NCBI GenBank assembly: GCA_002082245.2
Contig: NBTC02000002.1
Location: forward strand, 2,914,001-2,978,000
Reading direction: 5' to 3'
Source: Yersinia enterocolitica
Lineage (GTDB): Bacteria; Pseudomonadota; Gammaproteobacteria; Enterobacterales; Enterobacteriaceae
Length of the DNA: 64,000 bases
Each line of letters opens with the position of its first letter. Positions within the stretch are counted from its first letter, which is position 1. Both the position numbers and the translations under genes were made by a program. Below, piece after piece: positions 29,405 through 39,885 of this stretch. The notes beneath the pieces are model-generated. The model saw only the letters and a list, made by a program, of their open reading frames with translations. It searched no databases and was not told the origin of the DNA.

Positions 29405-30176
29405 TTATCAGCGGGATAAGTGTGTTTATCTTCTGTTCGGTCTGGTTAATCCCCACCAGATAGTGATGTAGGGCATAAGGCAGGCTAATCAGCAATAAAA
29501 GCAGGGCCAATGCACTTTTAATCGGCATCGCCAGAAAGAAAACATTCAGTTGTTGTGCCGAGCGATTGATTAATCCTAAAGATAAATCAGCTAATACCAT
29601 CACCAGCATCGCGGGTAACGCAAAGCTCAGACAGAGTTCCTGCATCAGTAGCCACTCACTTTGTAGGAAGTGCAGCATTGCTGATGAGGGGCGAATACCA
29701 CTGCCAGCAGGCAGAATGTCATAGGAGCTGTAGAGTGCTGCCAGCACCAGATTGAAACCGCCAGATAATAAAAACAGTACGGTTAATATTTGCGTAAACA
29801 ACACACCAAAAATAGACGATTCCATGCCCATACTGGGGTTAAACAAAGTGGACATGGTGGCACCACGCAGAGTATCAATCAGGAACCCCGCCATATCGAT
29901 GGCCCAGAAAGGCAGCGCCGCGACAAAGCCAATCATCACCCCAATCAATAGCTCAACACACAGCACCCCAAACCAACCGATGAGGCTATCGTGGGTTATC
30001 AGTGGCAGGGAGAAAAACAGTGGTGTGACCGGCAAAGCGATGGCAAAAACCAGGCCGTTACGCAATAAGCTACTGCCCAGACTGCGCGCAGTAAACAGGG
30101 GTAATATCAGCAACATGCCGTAAGGGCGCATCATCGCCAACCCCAGCGCCTCGAGCCAGTACAGAGAGTCTGGCAT
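29382..30176 (-). CDS. ssaT: T3SS export-apparatus protein SsaT (SctT)
   Basis: A 264-residue membrane protein of the SctT/FliR family that, with SctR and SctS, forms the export gate above the inner membrane. Six to eight hydrophobic segments span the protein; TLRGATMSTLFNPSMGMESS near residue 115 is the conserved family loop. It sits one base after ssaS and overlaps ssaU, preserving the R-S-T-U order of all type III systems. Confidence 0.95.
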   Translation of the reverse strand: MPDSLYWLEALGLAMMRPYGMLLILPLFTARSLGSSLLRNGLVFAIALPVTPLFFSLPLITHDSLIGWFGVLCVELLIGVMIGFVAALPFWAIDMAGFLIDTLRGATMSTLFNPSMGMESSIFGVLFTQILTVLFLLSGGFNLVLAALYSSYDILPAGSGIRPSSAMLHFLQSEWLLMQELCLSFALPAMLVMVLADLSLGLINRSAQQLNVFFLAMPIKSALALLLLLISLPYALHHYLVGINQTEQKINTLIPLINGAADGG

Positions 30177-30177
30177 C

Positions 30178-30447
30178 TCAGGACCGCATACTGGTGATTT
30201 GCAAAAAGGTCTGCTGGGTATAATTCAGCAGTGTCGACCCCATCCAATGGTAGGTAATCAATAACGTGGCGGACACCGCCAGTAATTTAATCAAAAACTG
30301 TAATGTCTGATCCTGGATTTGGGTGAGCGCTTGCAACAAACTGACAATTAACCCGACCACGGAGGCCACTACCACTACTGGCATCGAGAGCAGTAAAACT
30401 ATCCACAACAGTTGGGTCGCCAGATGAACAACAATGGCATTGCTCAT
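30178..30447 (-). CDS. ssaS: T3SS export-apparatus protein SsaS (SctS)
   Basis: An 89-residue two-helix membrane protein of the SctS/FliQ family. The conserved central loop LIVSLLQALTQIQDQTLQFL between its two hydrophobic segments identifies it. It assembles with SctR and SctT into the export gate. Its length matches the family (about 88). Confidence 0.95.
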   Translation of the reverse strand: MSNAIVVHLATQLLWIVLLLSMPVVVVASVVGLIVSLLQALTQIQDQTLQFLIKLLAVSATLLITYHWMGSTLLNYTQQTFLQITSMRS

Positions 30448-30469
30448 TGATGCAGCCCTCGGTGGAGAA

Positions 30470-31120
30470 TCATAAGTACGACCCCACTAACTGACCTAGC
30501 AGCAATCCCCAGCCGTCAATAAGAATAAAAATCAATAGTTTGAATGGGAGTGAAATGGTAATGGGTGACACCATCATCATGCCCATGGCTAACAGAATAT
30601 TGGACACAATTAAGTCGATCGCCACAAACGGCAAGTAGAGCAACAAACCGATTTTGAATGCTTCTGTCAGTTGGGTTAGCGTAAATGCAGGCATTAATAT
30701 CAACAGTGAATTGGGTTTTACACTATTGCGATAGCGTTCGGGCCATTTGGTTTGGACGATATCGTTAAAAAAGGTGACTTGTTCTGTATCGGTATTACGT
30801 TGCAAAAAATCGCGGTATGGCACCAGTGCATGATCATCAATATGTTGTAGCAAAGCGCCAATATCGTTGGGTAGCGGCTCATCTTGCAGTCGGGCGTGCA
30901 CATCTAAGCCAACCGGTGCCATGATGAAAATAGTTAACACCAAGGCCAGCCCGTAAATAGCGATATTAGGGGGCACCTGCTGAACACCCAACGCATTGCG
31001 TAACAAAGAAAAAACTATCGATAGTTTGAGGAATGAGGTGCCCATCACCATCAGCAGTGGCAGCACCGACAGCAAAAAAAGTAGGACAATCAATTGAGAG
31101 GACGAATTCAGTAACTCCAT
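30470..31120 (-). CDS. ssaR: T3SS export-apparatus protein SsaR (SctR)
   Basis: A 216-residue membrane protein of the SctR/FliP family. It contains SFLKLSIVFSLLRNALGVQQ near the first helix and PFVAIDLIVSNILLAMGMMM near residue 170, both family signatures, with a hydrophilic loop between. The core gate is formed by five SctR copies. A 128-base gap separates it from ssaQ, the largest gap in this part of the cluster. Confidence 0.96.
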   Translation of the reverse strand: MELLNSSSQLIVLLFLLSVLPLLMVMGTSFLKLSIVFSLLRNALGVQQVPPNIAIYGLALVLTIFIMAPVGLDVHARLQDEPLPNDIGALLQHIDDHALVPYRDFLQRNTDTEQVTFFNDIVQTKWPERYRNSVKPNSLLILMPAFTLTQLTEAFKIGLLLYLPFVAIDLIVSNILLAMGMMMVSPITISLPFKLLIFILIDGWGLLLGQLVGSYL

Positions 31121-31248
31121 AATCGGTTCCGCAAAAGGCTGGCCTGTTGAGTAAAAACAATACCCACAGTATTTGCCCAGCCCGCCTTAGCCGGAATCAG
31201 GTCATGACCTGAATAACCTCAGAGCCTCAGCCCAACAGCGCCGCATTA

Positions 31249-32205
31249 TCAAGGGTGAGCGGTGAGAAACCATTGCTCAATCCGCACAATCAACTGCTCA
31301 TCACAACACAACAGGCTGCCACTGCCGACCGATTGCCCATGCAAACGAATATTCACTTCACCGTAGAAGGCGGTTTTACAGTCCAGTGTTTGCCCGACGG
31401 CTAACTGCTTGATATCACTCAGCGGCAGTGTCAGCCGCCCTATTTCCATGACGAGTGTCTGCGGTAATTGCTCTAGCGCCACCGCCGGTGGCTCTTGGGT
31501 CACCGTGGCAATATCCAGCGCCAGCAACCGGTCAATATCGTCATTAACCTGTTGAATTGTCACTTTGTTTCCATCCTCTAATTTGATATAAATCTGCGCG
31601 GATGACCTCTGCCATAACCAACAATTCCCCTGTTCCAGTTCAGCGGCCGCCAGTATCCGCACCCCCTCTCCAGGCCTGATTTGCTGTAACTGGTGTAAGG
31701 ATAAATGACTCCAACCAACCACTAAGCCAGCTTGCCAGACAGCATCTTGCTGGGCTGGCAGCGCCTCACTCTGCCAGTGGGATAACCTTGCTATTAATGC
31801 CACCGGCGGCCAGTTACACAGCACGACACTGAGTTGCTGCCCTTCCAGTTCGAAAGTCAGCCCCACCGCCCACTGCGTCAGCAGTGTCATCGCCTGAGGC
31901 GGCGTGCCATGAATGACCAACTCAGGTAGCGATGCAAGCAGTGGACTGACGGCCCAATGCGCCATTGCATTCACCAATTCTGCCGCCAGAAGAGGGGCAT
32001 CATCCGTTGCCAGCGTATAAGCCAGCCAGTGCTGCCAACATGACTGCGATAACCACAAGCCACATTCCTGCCCGTTAAATTGCAATGGCAGATAAACCCC
32101 CTCGCCCCCAGCTTTGATGAAGGTTGCAGACACCCCAGCCGAATGCCGCCCATGACCAATCACGGCGCTGAGTTGGCGTAATTCAGCCGTCAGACTCTCG
32201 AACAT
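31249..32205 (-). CDS. ssaQ: T3SS cytoplasmic-ring protein SsaQ (SctQ)
   Basis: A 318-residue sorting-platform/C-ring component. Only the C-terminal SPOA domain (about residues 240-315) is recognisable: LVMEIGRLTLPLSDIKQLAV followed by a region ending LIVRIEQWFL. Family members often have an internal start giving a separate C-terminal product; an in-frame internal initiation was not clearly seen. It overlaps ssaP by 23 bases. Confidence 0.88.
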   Translation of the reverse strand: MFESLTAELRQLSAVIGHGRHSAGVSATFIKAGGEGVYLPLQFNGQECGLWLSQSCWQHWLAYTLATDDAPLLAAELVNAMAHWAVSPLLASLPELVIHGTPPQAMTLLTQWAVGLTFELEGQQLSVVLCNWPPVALIARLSHWQSEALPAQQDAVWQAGLVVGWSHLSLHQLQQIRPGEGVRILAAAELEQGNCWLWQRSSAQIYIKLEDGNKVTIQQVNDDIDRLLALDIATVTQEPPAVALEQLPQTLVMEIGRLTLPLSDIKQLAVGQTLDCKTAFYGEVNIRLHGQSVGSGSLLCCDEQLIVRIEQWFLTAHP

Positions 32206-32581
32206 GGATGACCTCCAACCAGCAGGGAAAGCCTAACAAGTGCAGTTGCCGTTGCCAGCGCGACTGTATACGTTGCAAACGTTCAACCAATTCACCATTG
32301 GCGTGGCTGAGCACAATAGTTAAGCCCTGAACAGCCAGGCTGACACTGACGCGTGTCCCACGCAACGGCCCACTGGCAATGCAGTAATCAGTGGATATCA
32401 AGCCACGATCTCTCACCGTGGTAATTGCATCGGCCATCTCCGCCATGGGAAGAACGCGCGGAGAGAGATAACGGGCAAATTGCTGTTTTTGTCTCTCATT
32501 ACCGACTAGCCGCTGCGAATAACCGTCCAAATAATGCTCACTGAGCAGAGGTAATGCACCTTCAATATCGATTCGACTCAT
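32183..32581 (-). CDS. ssaP: T3SS SsaP-like protein (SctP, short needle-length/switch regulator)
   Basis: A 132-residue protein in the ssaP position between ssaO and ssaQ. The C-terminal half (RVSVSLAVQGLTIVLSHANG and LLGFPCWLEVIHVRES) resembles the end of Salmonella SsaP from memory, and the length is similar (124). It is far shorter than YscP and lacks an obvious ruler region. The assignment rests mainly on gene order and the C-terminal match. Confidence 0.75.
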   Translation of the reverse strand: MSRIDIEGALPLLSEHYLDGYSQRLVGNERQKQQFARYLSPRVLPMAEMADAITTVRDRGLISTDYCIASGPLRGTRVSVSLAVQGLTIVLSHANGELVERLQRIQSRWQRQLHLLGFPCWLEVIHVRESDG

Positions 32582-33023
32582 CTTTTATTAACATCCGTAA
32601 TTTTTCCTGTTCACGCTGATTACTCCGTATCAGCGCCTGTTGTGCTGCTATAGCGCTCCGTTGTTGCAGCCCCAGAGCGTGCAACGCGCTAATTTGCTTT
32701 TGCTGCTGCCGCTCCGCCTGATACACCTGATGTTGTAAAACTCTCTGCTGATCCGCTTGCGCGGGGAGCAACCTACCGCGCCATTGCACAAGTTGTTGTA
32801 ACTGCTGACATAACTGGTAGCGTTCGCGACGGCACTGTATCAATTGCAGTTCCTGCTGCTGTTGTTCTTGCTGCCAACGGAACAGTTGTTGGCGTAACCG
32901 GCGCTCCTTGCGTTGCCGTAAACAGAGCAAGCGCTGCAAAATATCCAGCGCGGGGTGGTTCAATTGATTATTTGGCCGAGTTGTTCCAAGGTGTGGTTGA
33001 GGCTGACGGCGTCGGAATGGCAC
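32562..33023 (-). CDS. ssaO: T3SS stalk protein SsaO (SctO)
   Basis: A glutamine/arginine-rich, almost entirely coiled-coil protein following the ATPase gene, as SctO/YscO proteins do; it forms the central stalk of the ATPase and helps chaperone release. From the GTG at 33023 it would have 153 residues and overlap ssaN by 64 bases. A TTG at 32963 overlapping the ssaN stop codon would give 133 residues, closer to the family length. AGGAG 11 bases before the GTG leaves the choice open. Confidence 0.8.
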   Translation of the reverse strand: MPFRRRQPQPHLGTTRPNNQLNHPALDILQRLLCLRQRKERRLRQQLFRWQQEQQQQELQLIQCRRERYQLCQQLQQLVQWRGRLLPAQADQQRVLQHQVYQAERQQQKQISALHALGLQQRSAIAAQQALIRSNQREQEKLRMLIKDESNRY

Positions 33024-34297
33024 GATAAGGCGTTCTCCTGTTGCAAAAAGGCGCAGACCTTCGGGTAACGTTGCAGTGCGTCATCAGCCTGCGGGTCTTG
33101 CCCCGCCTGATATTCACCCACGCGAACCAACAGTTCGATCTCTTGATAGCAGGCTTGTATTTGGCGCAATTTCTGTGCCAGCGCCAGATGTTCTACCGTG
33201 ACGATTTGCGGCATGATACGGCTAACACTGGCGGCGATATCGATAGCCGGATAGTGCCCGGCACCGGCCAGTCGGCGGGATAGCACAATGTGCCCATCCA
33301 ACAGCGAACGCACCTCATCAGCCACCGGCTCATTCATATCGTCCCCTTCCACCAGTACGGTGTAAAAAGCGGTGATACTGCCGCATTCACTGTTACCGGC
33401 CCGTTCCAATAAGCGGGGTAATGCCGCAAAGACGCTGGGAGGGAAGCTGCCCGCCGCAGGCAGTTCACCGGCCGCCAGCCCTATTTCTCGAGCCGCTCTG
33501 GCATAGCGGGTTAGCGAATCCACCATTAACAACACTTTCAACCCGCGCTCACGGAAGTATTCGGCCACGGTAGTAGCAGTATAAATACCCTTCAACCGCT
33601 CCAGAGCCGGACGATCAGAGGTTGCGACTACCACTACGGTGCGAGCACGGGTTTCAGGGGTGAGCACCTGGTCAAGAAACTCCCGCACTTCACGGCCACG
33701 TTCACCAATTAACGCCAACACCATGACATCCGCATTGCTGCCCGCACAGAGCATACTCAGCAAGCTACTTTTCCCGCCCCCTGCCGCCGCAAAAATACCG
33801 ACTCGCTGCCCCTCACCGCAGCTCAATACGCCATCAATGGCCCGGATCCCGGTGGTCAGTATTTGCCGAATCGGCTGGCGGGTTAGTGGCTCCGGGGGTT
33901 GGCAATCCAACTCACGCCAATGCCCGATAACCGGAGGGCCGCCATCCATGGCGACCCCCAAACCATCCAAAACCCGCCCAACCAGTGATGGCCCCACCTT
34001 GACACGGTGGGTATGCCCAAGTGGTGACACCCACTGACCGCTGCGCAAACCGGCTGAAGAGGCGAATGGCGATAGCAACGCGGTCTGTTGTTCAATAGCG
34101 ACCACTTCGGCCAGCATGTCCGGTGACGCAATACGGCATAACTCCCCCAGCGCCACACCGGGCAGATTGGCGCGTAATAGGGTTGGGCCAACATCCAGTA
34201 TTGGCCCGCGATAGGCGATACCATCCGGCGGCAGAGACGATAAGCGCAATTGCTGATGCAACTGAGCACTTAGTGTTGGACTATCAGGCAGCTTCAT
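32960..34297 (-). CDS. ssaN: T3SS ATPase SsaN (SctN)
   Basis: Hexameric ATPase of the export apparatus that unfolds substrates and releases chaperones. Walker A reads AAAGGGKSS (near residue 170), Walker B region [20 protein letters not shown], and the family signature [20 protein letters not shown] is intact. The start is set at ATG 34297 (445 residues), with GGTGAT about eight bases upstream; the ORF extends in frame to a TTG at 34312. It overlaps the end of ssaV, keeping the two coupled. Confidence 0.96.
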   Translation of the reverse strand: MKLPDSPTLSAQLHQQLRLSSLPPDGIAYRGPILDVGPTLLRANLPGVALGELCRIASPDMLAEVVAIEQQTALLSPFASSAGLRSGQWVSPLGHTHRVKVGPSLVGRVLDGLGVAMDGGPPVIGHWRELDCQPPEPLTRQPIRQILTTGIRAIDGVLSCGEGQRVGIFAAAGGGKSSLLSMLCAGSNADVMVLALIGERGREVREFLDQVLTPETRARTVVVVATSDRPALERLKGIYTATTVAEYFRERGLKVLLMVDSLTRYARAAREIGLAAGELPAAGSFPPSVFAALPRLLERAGNSECGSITAFYTVLVEGDDMNEPVADEVRSLLDGHIVLSRRLAGAGHYPAIDIAASVSRIMPQIVTVEHLALAQKLRQIQACYQEIELLVRVGEYQAGQDPQADDALQRYPKVCAFLQQENALSCHSDAVSLNHTLEQLGQIIN

Positions 34298-36332
34298 CAA
34301 GTTCATCACCAATCAACTCAATAGTGCCTGCCACCTTGATATTCATCTCATCACCCAATTCCTGCCAGGAAAGTACCGGCAGCGTGAAAATATCCCGCTC
34401 AACTATTTTGCGCAGAAAACGCCGTACATCGATGGCGGTCAGCAGGACAACATCACTGTTTTGTGCAACAGCGGCTTTTATCTTGTCGAGGATCAAGCGT
34501 GAGTGTTTATCGGCTAACGCCGAGTAAGCACCCGCAGAGGTTTGGCGAATAGATTCACGAATCAAGTTCTCAGCCCCCTCTCCCAGCCGCAATACCGGTA
34601 ACCAGACGCTGTTTTTACTGAACCGGCGACACACATGGCGGCGTAAGGCGATGCGCACGTACTCGGTTAACATGACACTGTCTTTCTCTTTCGGTGCCCA
34701 GACCACCAGCGCGCCGAAAATGGCGCGCAAATCCCGGATCGACACATCCTCCTCCACTAGCCGTTGCAGTATCTCCGCGACTTTGCCCAGCGGCATCTGG
34801 CGCTGTAGTTCTTTCACTAATTCCCCGTAACGCCCTTCCATCGCATCCATCAGATAACGGGTTTCCTGCACACCAATAAATTCAGCCGTATGTCGCTCAA
34901 ATACCCGTGTCAGGCAAGAGATAATACGTTTATGCCCTTGTACATATGGGATGCCCAAGATGCTGGCATGGCTGCCCTGATCTGCAGCTAACCACTCAAA
35001 AGTGCCCATTCTGCTGCCTAACCTTTGGCTGCGCGTCTCTAGCTGGGCACTGGGCTGAGTCAGTAGCAAATCATCTGATGGTAATGTCAGTTCCAGCACT
35101 TGCTCCTGATAGACCCGGATCGATAGGCTGTTCTCAATCAAGGTAGGATCACTGCGGATCTCCACCTCCGGCAATGGCACGCCAAGATGCTCAAACCAGC
35201 GCCAACGCAAGCTATCAATATCTCGGGCCAACTCGGGATAATCCAGGTTGGTCGCACAATGCAACATCAAAGGTATCGCACCTGGTGTCATTGCATGGTC
35301 CGCAGATAAGCCACTGTCACCAGCCCCCGTTACCGTACCTCTGTGCCGTATTGACTGATTCTTGCGATAGAGTAAAAAGGCAGGCGCGGCCACCAGCGCC
35401 GCCAGTATGATAAAGATCAGGAATGGAAAACCGGGTAACAAAGCAAAAACAGTCAGGATGGCGGCGGCTAACCATAAAGCATCTGGCTGACGCCCCACTT
35501 GTACCGCCAGATCTTTAGCCAAACTCTGCTTATCGCCGCCAGGAACGCGGGTCACGATAATCCCAGCAGTAATGGAGATAAGTAACGATGGGATTTGGGC
35601 ACATAGCCCATCGCCAACCGAGAGCACCGCATAGGTGATCATCGCCTGTTCCGCCGACATATTATGTTGCAGCACACCGATGGTGATGCCGCCAATAATA
35701 TTCACCAGAATGACAATAATCCCGGCAATAGCATCGCCTTTAACGAACTTCATCGCGCCGTCCATCGCCCCAAACAACCGGCTCTCTCTTTGCACCCTCT
35801 CCCTTAGCCGCCCAGCCTCGGCCGCATCAATCACGCCCGCCCGCATATCACCATCAATACTCATTTGCTTACCGGGCATGCCATCAAGCGAGAAACGGGC
35901 GCTGACCTCTGCCACTCGCTCTGAGCCTTTGGTAATCACGATAAACTGGACCACGGTGATAATAGTAAAAATGATCAACCCCACAGCCAGATTACCGCCA
36001 ACCACAAACTGACCGAATGCCTCGACAATTTCACCGGCATCATGCTGGAGCAGCACTAAGCGCGTAGTACTGATAGTCAGCGCCAAGCGATAGAGCGTGG
36101 TAATCAGCAATAACGACGGGAAAACCGAGAATTCGAGGGGATCGCGCAGGTAAATCGAGATCATTAGCAGGATGACTGAGAAAGCCAGATTGATCGCAAT
36201 CAGCAGATCTACCAACACGGTTGGCAGAGGCAGGATCATCATAAAGATCGCTACCAACAGCATGATCGCCAGAAAAATATCCTGCCGCGCAGTTATCATC
36301 AGCAAGCCACGTATCAACGCCGATTGCCTCAT
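34284..36332 (-). CDS. ssaV: T3SS major export-gate protein SsaV (SctV)
   Basis: Large inner-membrane export gate of the FHIPEP family that forms the nonameric cytoplasmic ring receiving substrates. The 682-residue protein has about eight N-terminal membrane helices (about residues 15-320) and a large cytoplasmic domain. The FHIPEP signature lies around [23 protein letters not shown] 36332 overlaps the ssaM stop as ATGA and gives the length I remember for Salmonella SsaV (681); the ORF itself runs to 36392. Confidence 0.96.
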   Translation of the reverse strand: MRQSALIRGLLMITARQDIFLAIMLLVAIFMMILPLPTVLVDLLIAINLAFSVILLMISIYLRDPLEFSVFPSLLLITTLYRLALTISTTRLVLLQHDAGEIVEAFGQFVVGGNLAVGLIIFTIITVVQFIVITKGSERVAEVSARFSLDGMPGKQMSIDGDMRAGVIDAAEAGRLRERVQRESRLFGAMDGAMKFVKGDAIAGIIVILVNIIGGITIGVLQHNMSAEQAMITYAVLSVGDGLCAQIPSLLISITAGIIVTRVPGGDKQSLAKDLAVQVGRQPDALWLAAAILTVFALLPGFPFLIFIILAALVAAPAFLLYRKNQSIRHRGTVTGAGDSGLSADHAMTPGAIPLMLHCATNLDYPELARDIDSLRWRWFEHLGVPLPEVEIRSDPTLIENSLSIRVYQEQVLELTLPSDDLLLTQPSAQLETRSQRLGSRMGTFEWLAADQGSHASILGIPYVQGHKRIISCLTRVFERHTAEFIGVQETRYLMDAMEGRYGELVKELQRQMPLGKVAEILQRLVEEDVSIRDLRAIFGALVVWAPKEKDSVMLTEYVRIALRRHVCRRFSKNSVWLPVLRLGEGAENLIRESIRQTSAGAYSALADKHSRLILDKIKAAVAQNSDVVLLTAIDVRRFLRKIVERDIFTLPVLSWQELGDEMNIKVAGTIELIGDELDEAA

Positions 36333-36700
36333 GGACATGCTCCCGGCAGTCGGCACAGCAAGGCACACTGCTGCCGGTAGAGCTGATACCAAAACTCAGC
36401 ATCGGACAATGCTGGCGGGGAGCAACTGACCATAATACCCATTTTCAGTAAGTAGATACGCTGTGGCACGCCATTAAATCGCTCAAGCCGCCAGCATTGC
36501 TGGAGCCGCAGCAGATCATCATGGTTGTAGTGCCGTTGTTGTAAACCGCAAGTGAGCAGTAACCTTGATGCTCGCCACTCAAGGAAAATAATCCGTTTTT
36601 CTATCTGCCACTGCATGCGAGAGGTGATAGCCGAGCAGGGCAATTCCGCCATGCGGATAAACAATTGAAGGTTACGGGTAACAACTAAATCCATCTCCAT
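36329..36700 (-). CDS. ssaM: T3SS SsaM-like switch protein
   Basis: A 123-residue protein matching Salmonella SsaM in size, position and several segments ([39 protein letters not shown]). In SPI-2, SsaM with SsaL and SpiC holds back effectors until translocators are secreted. ATG 36700 is chosen for the AGGA eight bases upstream. Gap of 210 bases to ssaL upstream; ATGA overlap with ssaV downstream. Confidence 0.82.
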   Translation of the reverse strand: MEMDLVVTRNLQLFIRMAELPCSAITSRMQWQIEKRIIFLEWRASRLLLTCGLQQRHYNHDDLLRLQQCWRLERFNGVPQRIYLLKMGIMVSCSPPALSDAEFWYQLYRQQCALLCRLPGACP

Positions 36701-36910
36701 AACCAATGTCCTTTTGATGCAACTTTTCGCTATACATAATAGATTTCAAAATTCAGGCCGGCGGCAAGCAAGAGACAAATCGGTTGTGGCCGGGTCGGGT
36801 CGTGAGCGCAGCCAGCACACCTGCAAGTTGAAAAATGACGAGAATAAACAATGAAAAGAATAAGCAGCTAATGCCTTATCAACCATCGGGGGTTCGCCTG
36901 AAACGAAAAG

Positions 36911-37924
36911 TCATATCTCCAGCAAGGTGGCTAAAATTTGTGCTTGTTGTTCCTGATCATTGAAACAATCCACTGGCATCAATTTAAACAACTCATAAAA
37001 CCGACGAATGAATCCTCGCTGTGCTTTTGCATCCGAACCGGTAATCGCTTCAATTCGTGGCTGCAACCAGCTACTGAATAACCAGGGTTGCCCCACCACT
37101 GCCAGTACCTCGTTCAGAATCATATCTCCTGCCACGCCACAGACATTCCCCACCTGGCTGCAATGGTCTTCCAACCCGAGAAACATCAGCAAACGGCGCA
37201 ACTGGTGGAGTGTCGCGGACAAACGCTCACCGTATTGAGCGAACGGCCGACAGGACAAATCAAACGCGACGGCACGCATGAGTACCCGAACACGTTGCTG
37301 GCGCTGTGGCCAACGACTCACCCGGGTAAACCACTCCGCCAGCGACAATTCACTTTGATGAATACTTTGCTGAAACAACTGTTTGACGGCTCCCAGCGAG
37401 CGGCTACCCTCTGCGCCTAGCTCCAACAGACCAAATAGCTCAACCTCCCAGCCTTCACGCTCAAGTAGTGGGCCAAGTAGTTGCGATAAGCTGCGGCGGC
37501 GTAATGGATTATTTTTGCTGTGTGCCAGCATGGCGGCCAACAGTAACACTTGCTGCCCTGCCGATAGCTCACCCTGTCGAAGCTTATTGGCAAGCGAAAC
37601 AATATCCACATCAAGCGGAATGTTCTGTGAAAACAGCATATCGTTGCTACCGGAGAGCTGGGTTATCAACTTCACCAATAGCTGTTGGCGGCGCAGATTA
37701 CGCTCCTCAGCCTCAATGGATTTTTGATCTTTCAAACGGGAGCCGAGACTCAGCCCGATCTCTTCCATCGTCTCTTCCAGCGCGGTTTGTCTCACTTCAG
37801 ATAATTCAATGCTGGCCAATTCCATGACTGAGTGTGCGGGGGTTACTTCGCCATGAGCCTTCCCCACATGTTGCTCAGAGCCGTGAACTGCCAAGGTCTC
37901 TGACACATTATTGGCACTAATCAT
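36911..37924 (-). CDS. ssaL: T3SS gatekeeper SsaL (SctW)
   Basis: A 337-residue soluble protein of the SctW/YopN/InvE gatekeeper class, expected to block effector export before host contact. The HrpJ-like region spans about residues 45-190 (GLSLGSRLKDQKS, RRQQLLVKLITQLSG). The N-terminal first 30 residues are polar and probably carry the secretion signal. It overlaps the end of ssaK by eight bases. The assignment rests on gene order plus the HrpJ-like segment. Confidence 0.85.
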   Translation of the reverse strand: MISANNVSETLAVHGSEQHVGKAHGEVTPAHSVMELASIELSEVRQTALEETMEEIGLSLGSRLKDQKSIEAEERNLRRQQLLVKLITQLSGSNDMLFSQNIPLDVDIVSLANKLRQGELSAGQQVLLLAAMLAHSKNNPLRRRSLSQLLGPLLEREGWEVELFGLLELGAEGSRSLGAVKQLFQQSIHQSELSLAEWFTRVSRWPQRQQRVRVLMRAVAFDLSCRPFAQYGERLSATLHQLRRLLMFLGLEDHCSQVGNVCGVAGDMILNEVLAVVGQPWLFSSWLQPRIEAITGSDAKAQRGFIRRFYELFKLMPVDCFNDQEQQAQILATLLEI

Positions 37925-38540
37925 GAGCTGGCTCCTGTAGCCAAAGGATAAGTTGCGCCAAATGGCTACGCAGAGAAAGGCTGACTTGCAGCATTGGCGA
38001 ACCTAAGCGGGCGGTATCTTCAGGCATGCTCTCATCCCCCACACACTGCACCCGTTCACCCAGAGCAGAGACCACGGCAGGCAGATGCTGCGGGTGAACC
38101 TGTAAGAGCAACTTTTCATCGTGCGCCATTTTCTCCACTTGCGCCCCCAGCCGATGAATCAAAATCTGTTCCACAGATTGCTGACCGGCCCAGGCAGTTA
38201 CCACCGCCGTAATCGCTGCCAGAATCTGCTGACGGGCTTGTGTAATCAAGGATGCCTCCAATTGCTCCGCCGCCACTAGCCAGCCAACATGTTGCGCCAC
38301 CACCTCAGCTTCTATTTGACTCCGCGCTTTAACCATCAGCATGTCTGCTTGTTGCCGTGCTTGCGCCAACAACACGCGGCACTCATCCTGCGCTGCTTGC
38401 ACAATCTCGGCTGCCTGCACCCGAGCAGCAGACAAAATATCGCGACTCTGCGCCATTTCCTGTAACTGAACCGCCGCAATGACTCGCCCCGCTGGCAGCG
38501 AATAATCAAACTTCTCTATCCTGAGATGAAAAGGGTTCAC
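37917..38540 (-). CDS. ssaK: T3SS stator protein SsaK (SctL)
   Basis: A 207-residue alanine/glutamine-rich helical protein of the SctL/YscL/FliH family that tethers the ATPase to the sorting platform. The long central coiled coil spans about residues 30-110 (AARVQAAEIVQAAQDECRVL). GTG 38540 overlaps the preceding gene's stop as GTGA and is the likely start; an in-frame ORF extends nine codons further to 38567. Confidence 0.87.
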   Translation of the reverse strand: MNPFHLRIEKFDYSLPAGRVIAAVQLQEMAQSRDILSAARVQAAEIVQAAQDECRVLLAQARQQADMLMVKARSQIEAEVVAQHVGWLVAAEQLEASLITQARQQILAAITAVVTAWAGQQSVEQILIHRLGAQVEKMAHDEKLLLQVHPQHLPAVVSALGERVQCVGDESMPEDTARLGSPMLQVSLSLRSHLAQLILWLQEPAHD

Positions 38541-39130
38541 AGCAAACGCTCCAGTCGGGTTAACCAACCGTCAACCGCAAAAGAGAAGGCCTGGGACAAA
38601 AATAACGCACGGGGCTGAGGAGGTAATGAGATAGAGATTGCACGCCAAACCACATCATCGTGGCGTACCTGATGTGCCAGGCTATGCCCCAGACGTAAGG
38701 CAACCATGGGCAGATGCTGTGAGCTTAAGCTGGCAGGCAGGTGACCCTGATATCCCATACCAATGAGTTGTTGAATATCAGCCTCATCCAACAGCGGCGA
38801 AAGCCTCTCGCGATAACGCCGTAGGCGCAAATAATCACCACATTGTAAATGAACCAACCCCAGCGCCAGACAGTGGGCAGATAAGCGCGGATAGCTTGCC
38901 ATTCGCTCTCGCTGCGGCTTGCTCAGCACCGCAGGCAGGGCTTGCTGTGGGAATTTTCGTTGCTGAATTAGCGCATTATCCAACACTCTGTCCAGCGCTT
39001 TACTGCGGCCATAACAGTAGTTCTCTGTTTTAATTCCCATCGCTGCCAACCATAGAGGATGGGCAAACTGTGCGGGTCGCCAGGCTAACTGATGCAAATG
39101 CCGGATATCAGCGGTTAACGGTAATATCAT
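38537..39130 (-). CDS. T3SS accessory protein in the STM1410/SctK position
   Basis: A 197-residue protein without clear motifs, lying between ssaJ and ssaK where SPI-2 carries STM1410. It is leucine/histidine/arginine-rich and soluble. In other systems the gene at this place is sctK (YscK/MxiK/OrgA), a sorting-platform pod component, which fits the position and length. Sequence similarity was not confidently seen, so the identity is inferred from context. Confidence 0.65.
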   Translation of the reverse strand: MILPLTADIRHLHQLAWRPAQFAHPLWLAAMGIKTENYCYGRSKALDRVLDNALIQQRKFPQQALPAVLSKPQRERMASYPRLSAHCLALGLVHLQCGDYLRLRRYRERLSPLLDEADIQQLIGMGYQGHLPASLSSQHLPMVALRLGHSLAHQVRHDDVVWRAISISLPPQPRALFLSQAFSFAVDGWLTRLERLL

Positions 39131-39153
39131 CCCTTTCCCCTTCCATTAGCGAT

Positions 39154-39885
39154 TTATCGGCGCAAATAGCGTAATAAACACACCGTTGACAACCCAGCCA
39201 GCAGCACCAACACCAGCCCTAACGCTATCTGTATCGCACCGGCGTGGCGTAATAGCCATTGCAAGCTCAGTTGTGCCTCAGCGTGCTGGTGTGGCTCAGC
39301 GGCGATAAACCGATAATTGGCAGGCTGCATCACCACACTAATCTGTGAGTAATCGATACCGGGGATACCATCGCGGATCAGATTTTTAATTTGTGGCTGA
39401 TAGCTTTGTAAATTGACCTCGGGGGAATACTTGATAAACACTGAGGCGGCGTGGGGAACACTGCTTTTCCCGTCGGTCGGCGCTGGCATGGCAATGGTCA
39501 CATCGGCATGAATCACCCCATCCATATGGCTCAACATGCTTTCCAACTGCTGTTCTTTCAAATAGACCATCTTGGCCTGCTCTTGGCCAGGTGATGTCAC
39601 GAGCTGGTTCGACGGAAACAACGTATCCACGGTCGTAAATTTCTGGCGCGGAAAACCATTTTGTCGTAGCAGTTCCACTGCATTAATAAACTGACTTTTA
39701 TCGACACTCAGCCCTACCGTCCCGCCTTTCTCGGACTGCTTTTCGGCTTTAATCTGGTGCAACATCAGCAACGCCAGCATCTGGTTGGCCTCCCCCTCAG
39801 AAAGCCCGCTATATAGCTCCATACCACAGCCTGAAAGGGAGATCACCACCAGCAAGAGCGCTATCGCACGCCGCAGGTGCTTCAT
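39154..39885 (-). CDS. ssaJ: T3SS inner-ring lipoprotein SsaJ (SctJ)
   Basis: A 243-residue lipoprotein of the YscJ/SctJ family forming the periplasmic inner ring of the needle complex. The signal ends in lipobox LSGC with the lipidated cysteine near residue 20, followed by MELYSGLSEGEANQMLALLM, the family N-terminal signature. A C-terminal membrane anchor spans about residues 218-240. The ssaI stop overlaps its start by ATGA. Confidence 0.96.
   Translation of the reverse strand: MKHLRRAIALLLVVISLSGCGMELYSGLSEGEANQMLALLMLHQIKAEKQSEKGGTVGLSVDKSQFINAVELLRQNGFPRQKFTTVDTLFPSNQLVTSPGQEQAKMVYLKEQQLESMLSHMDGVIHADVTIAMPAPTDGKSSVPHAASVFIKYSPEVNLQSYQPQIKNLIRDGIPGIDYSQISVVMQPANYRFIAAEPHQHAEAQLSLQWLLRHAGAIQIALGLVLVLLAGLSTVCLLRYLRR

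Noticed and set aside
33639..36402. Long antisense ORFs opposite ssaN and ssaV (up to 132 codons)
   Set aside because: They mirror codon bias of clear secretion genes, have no ribosome binding sites and no family features.
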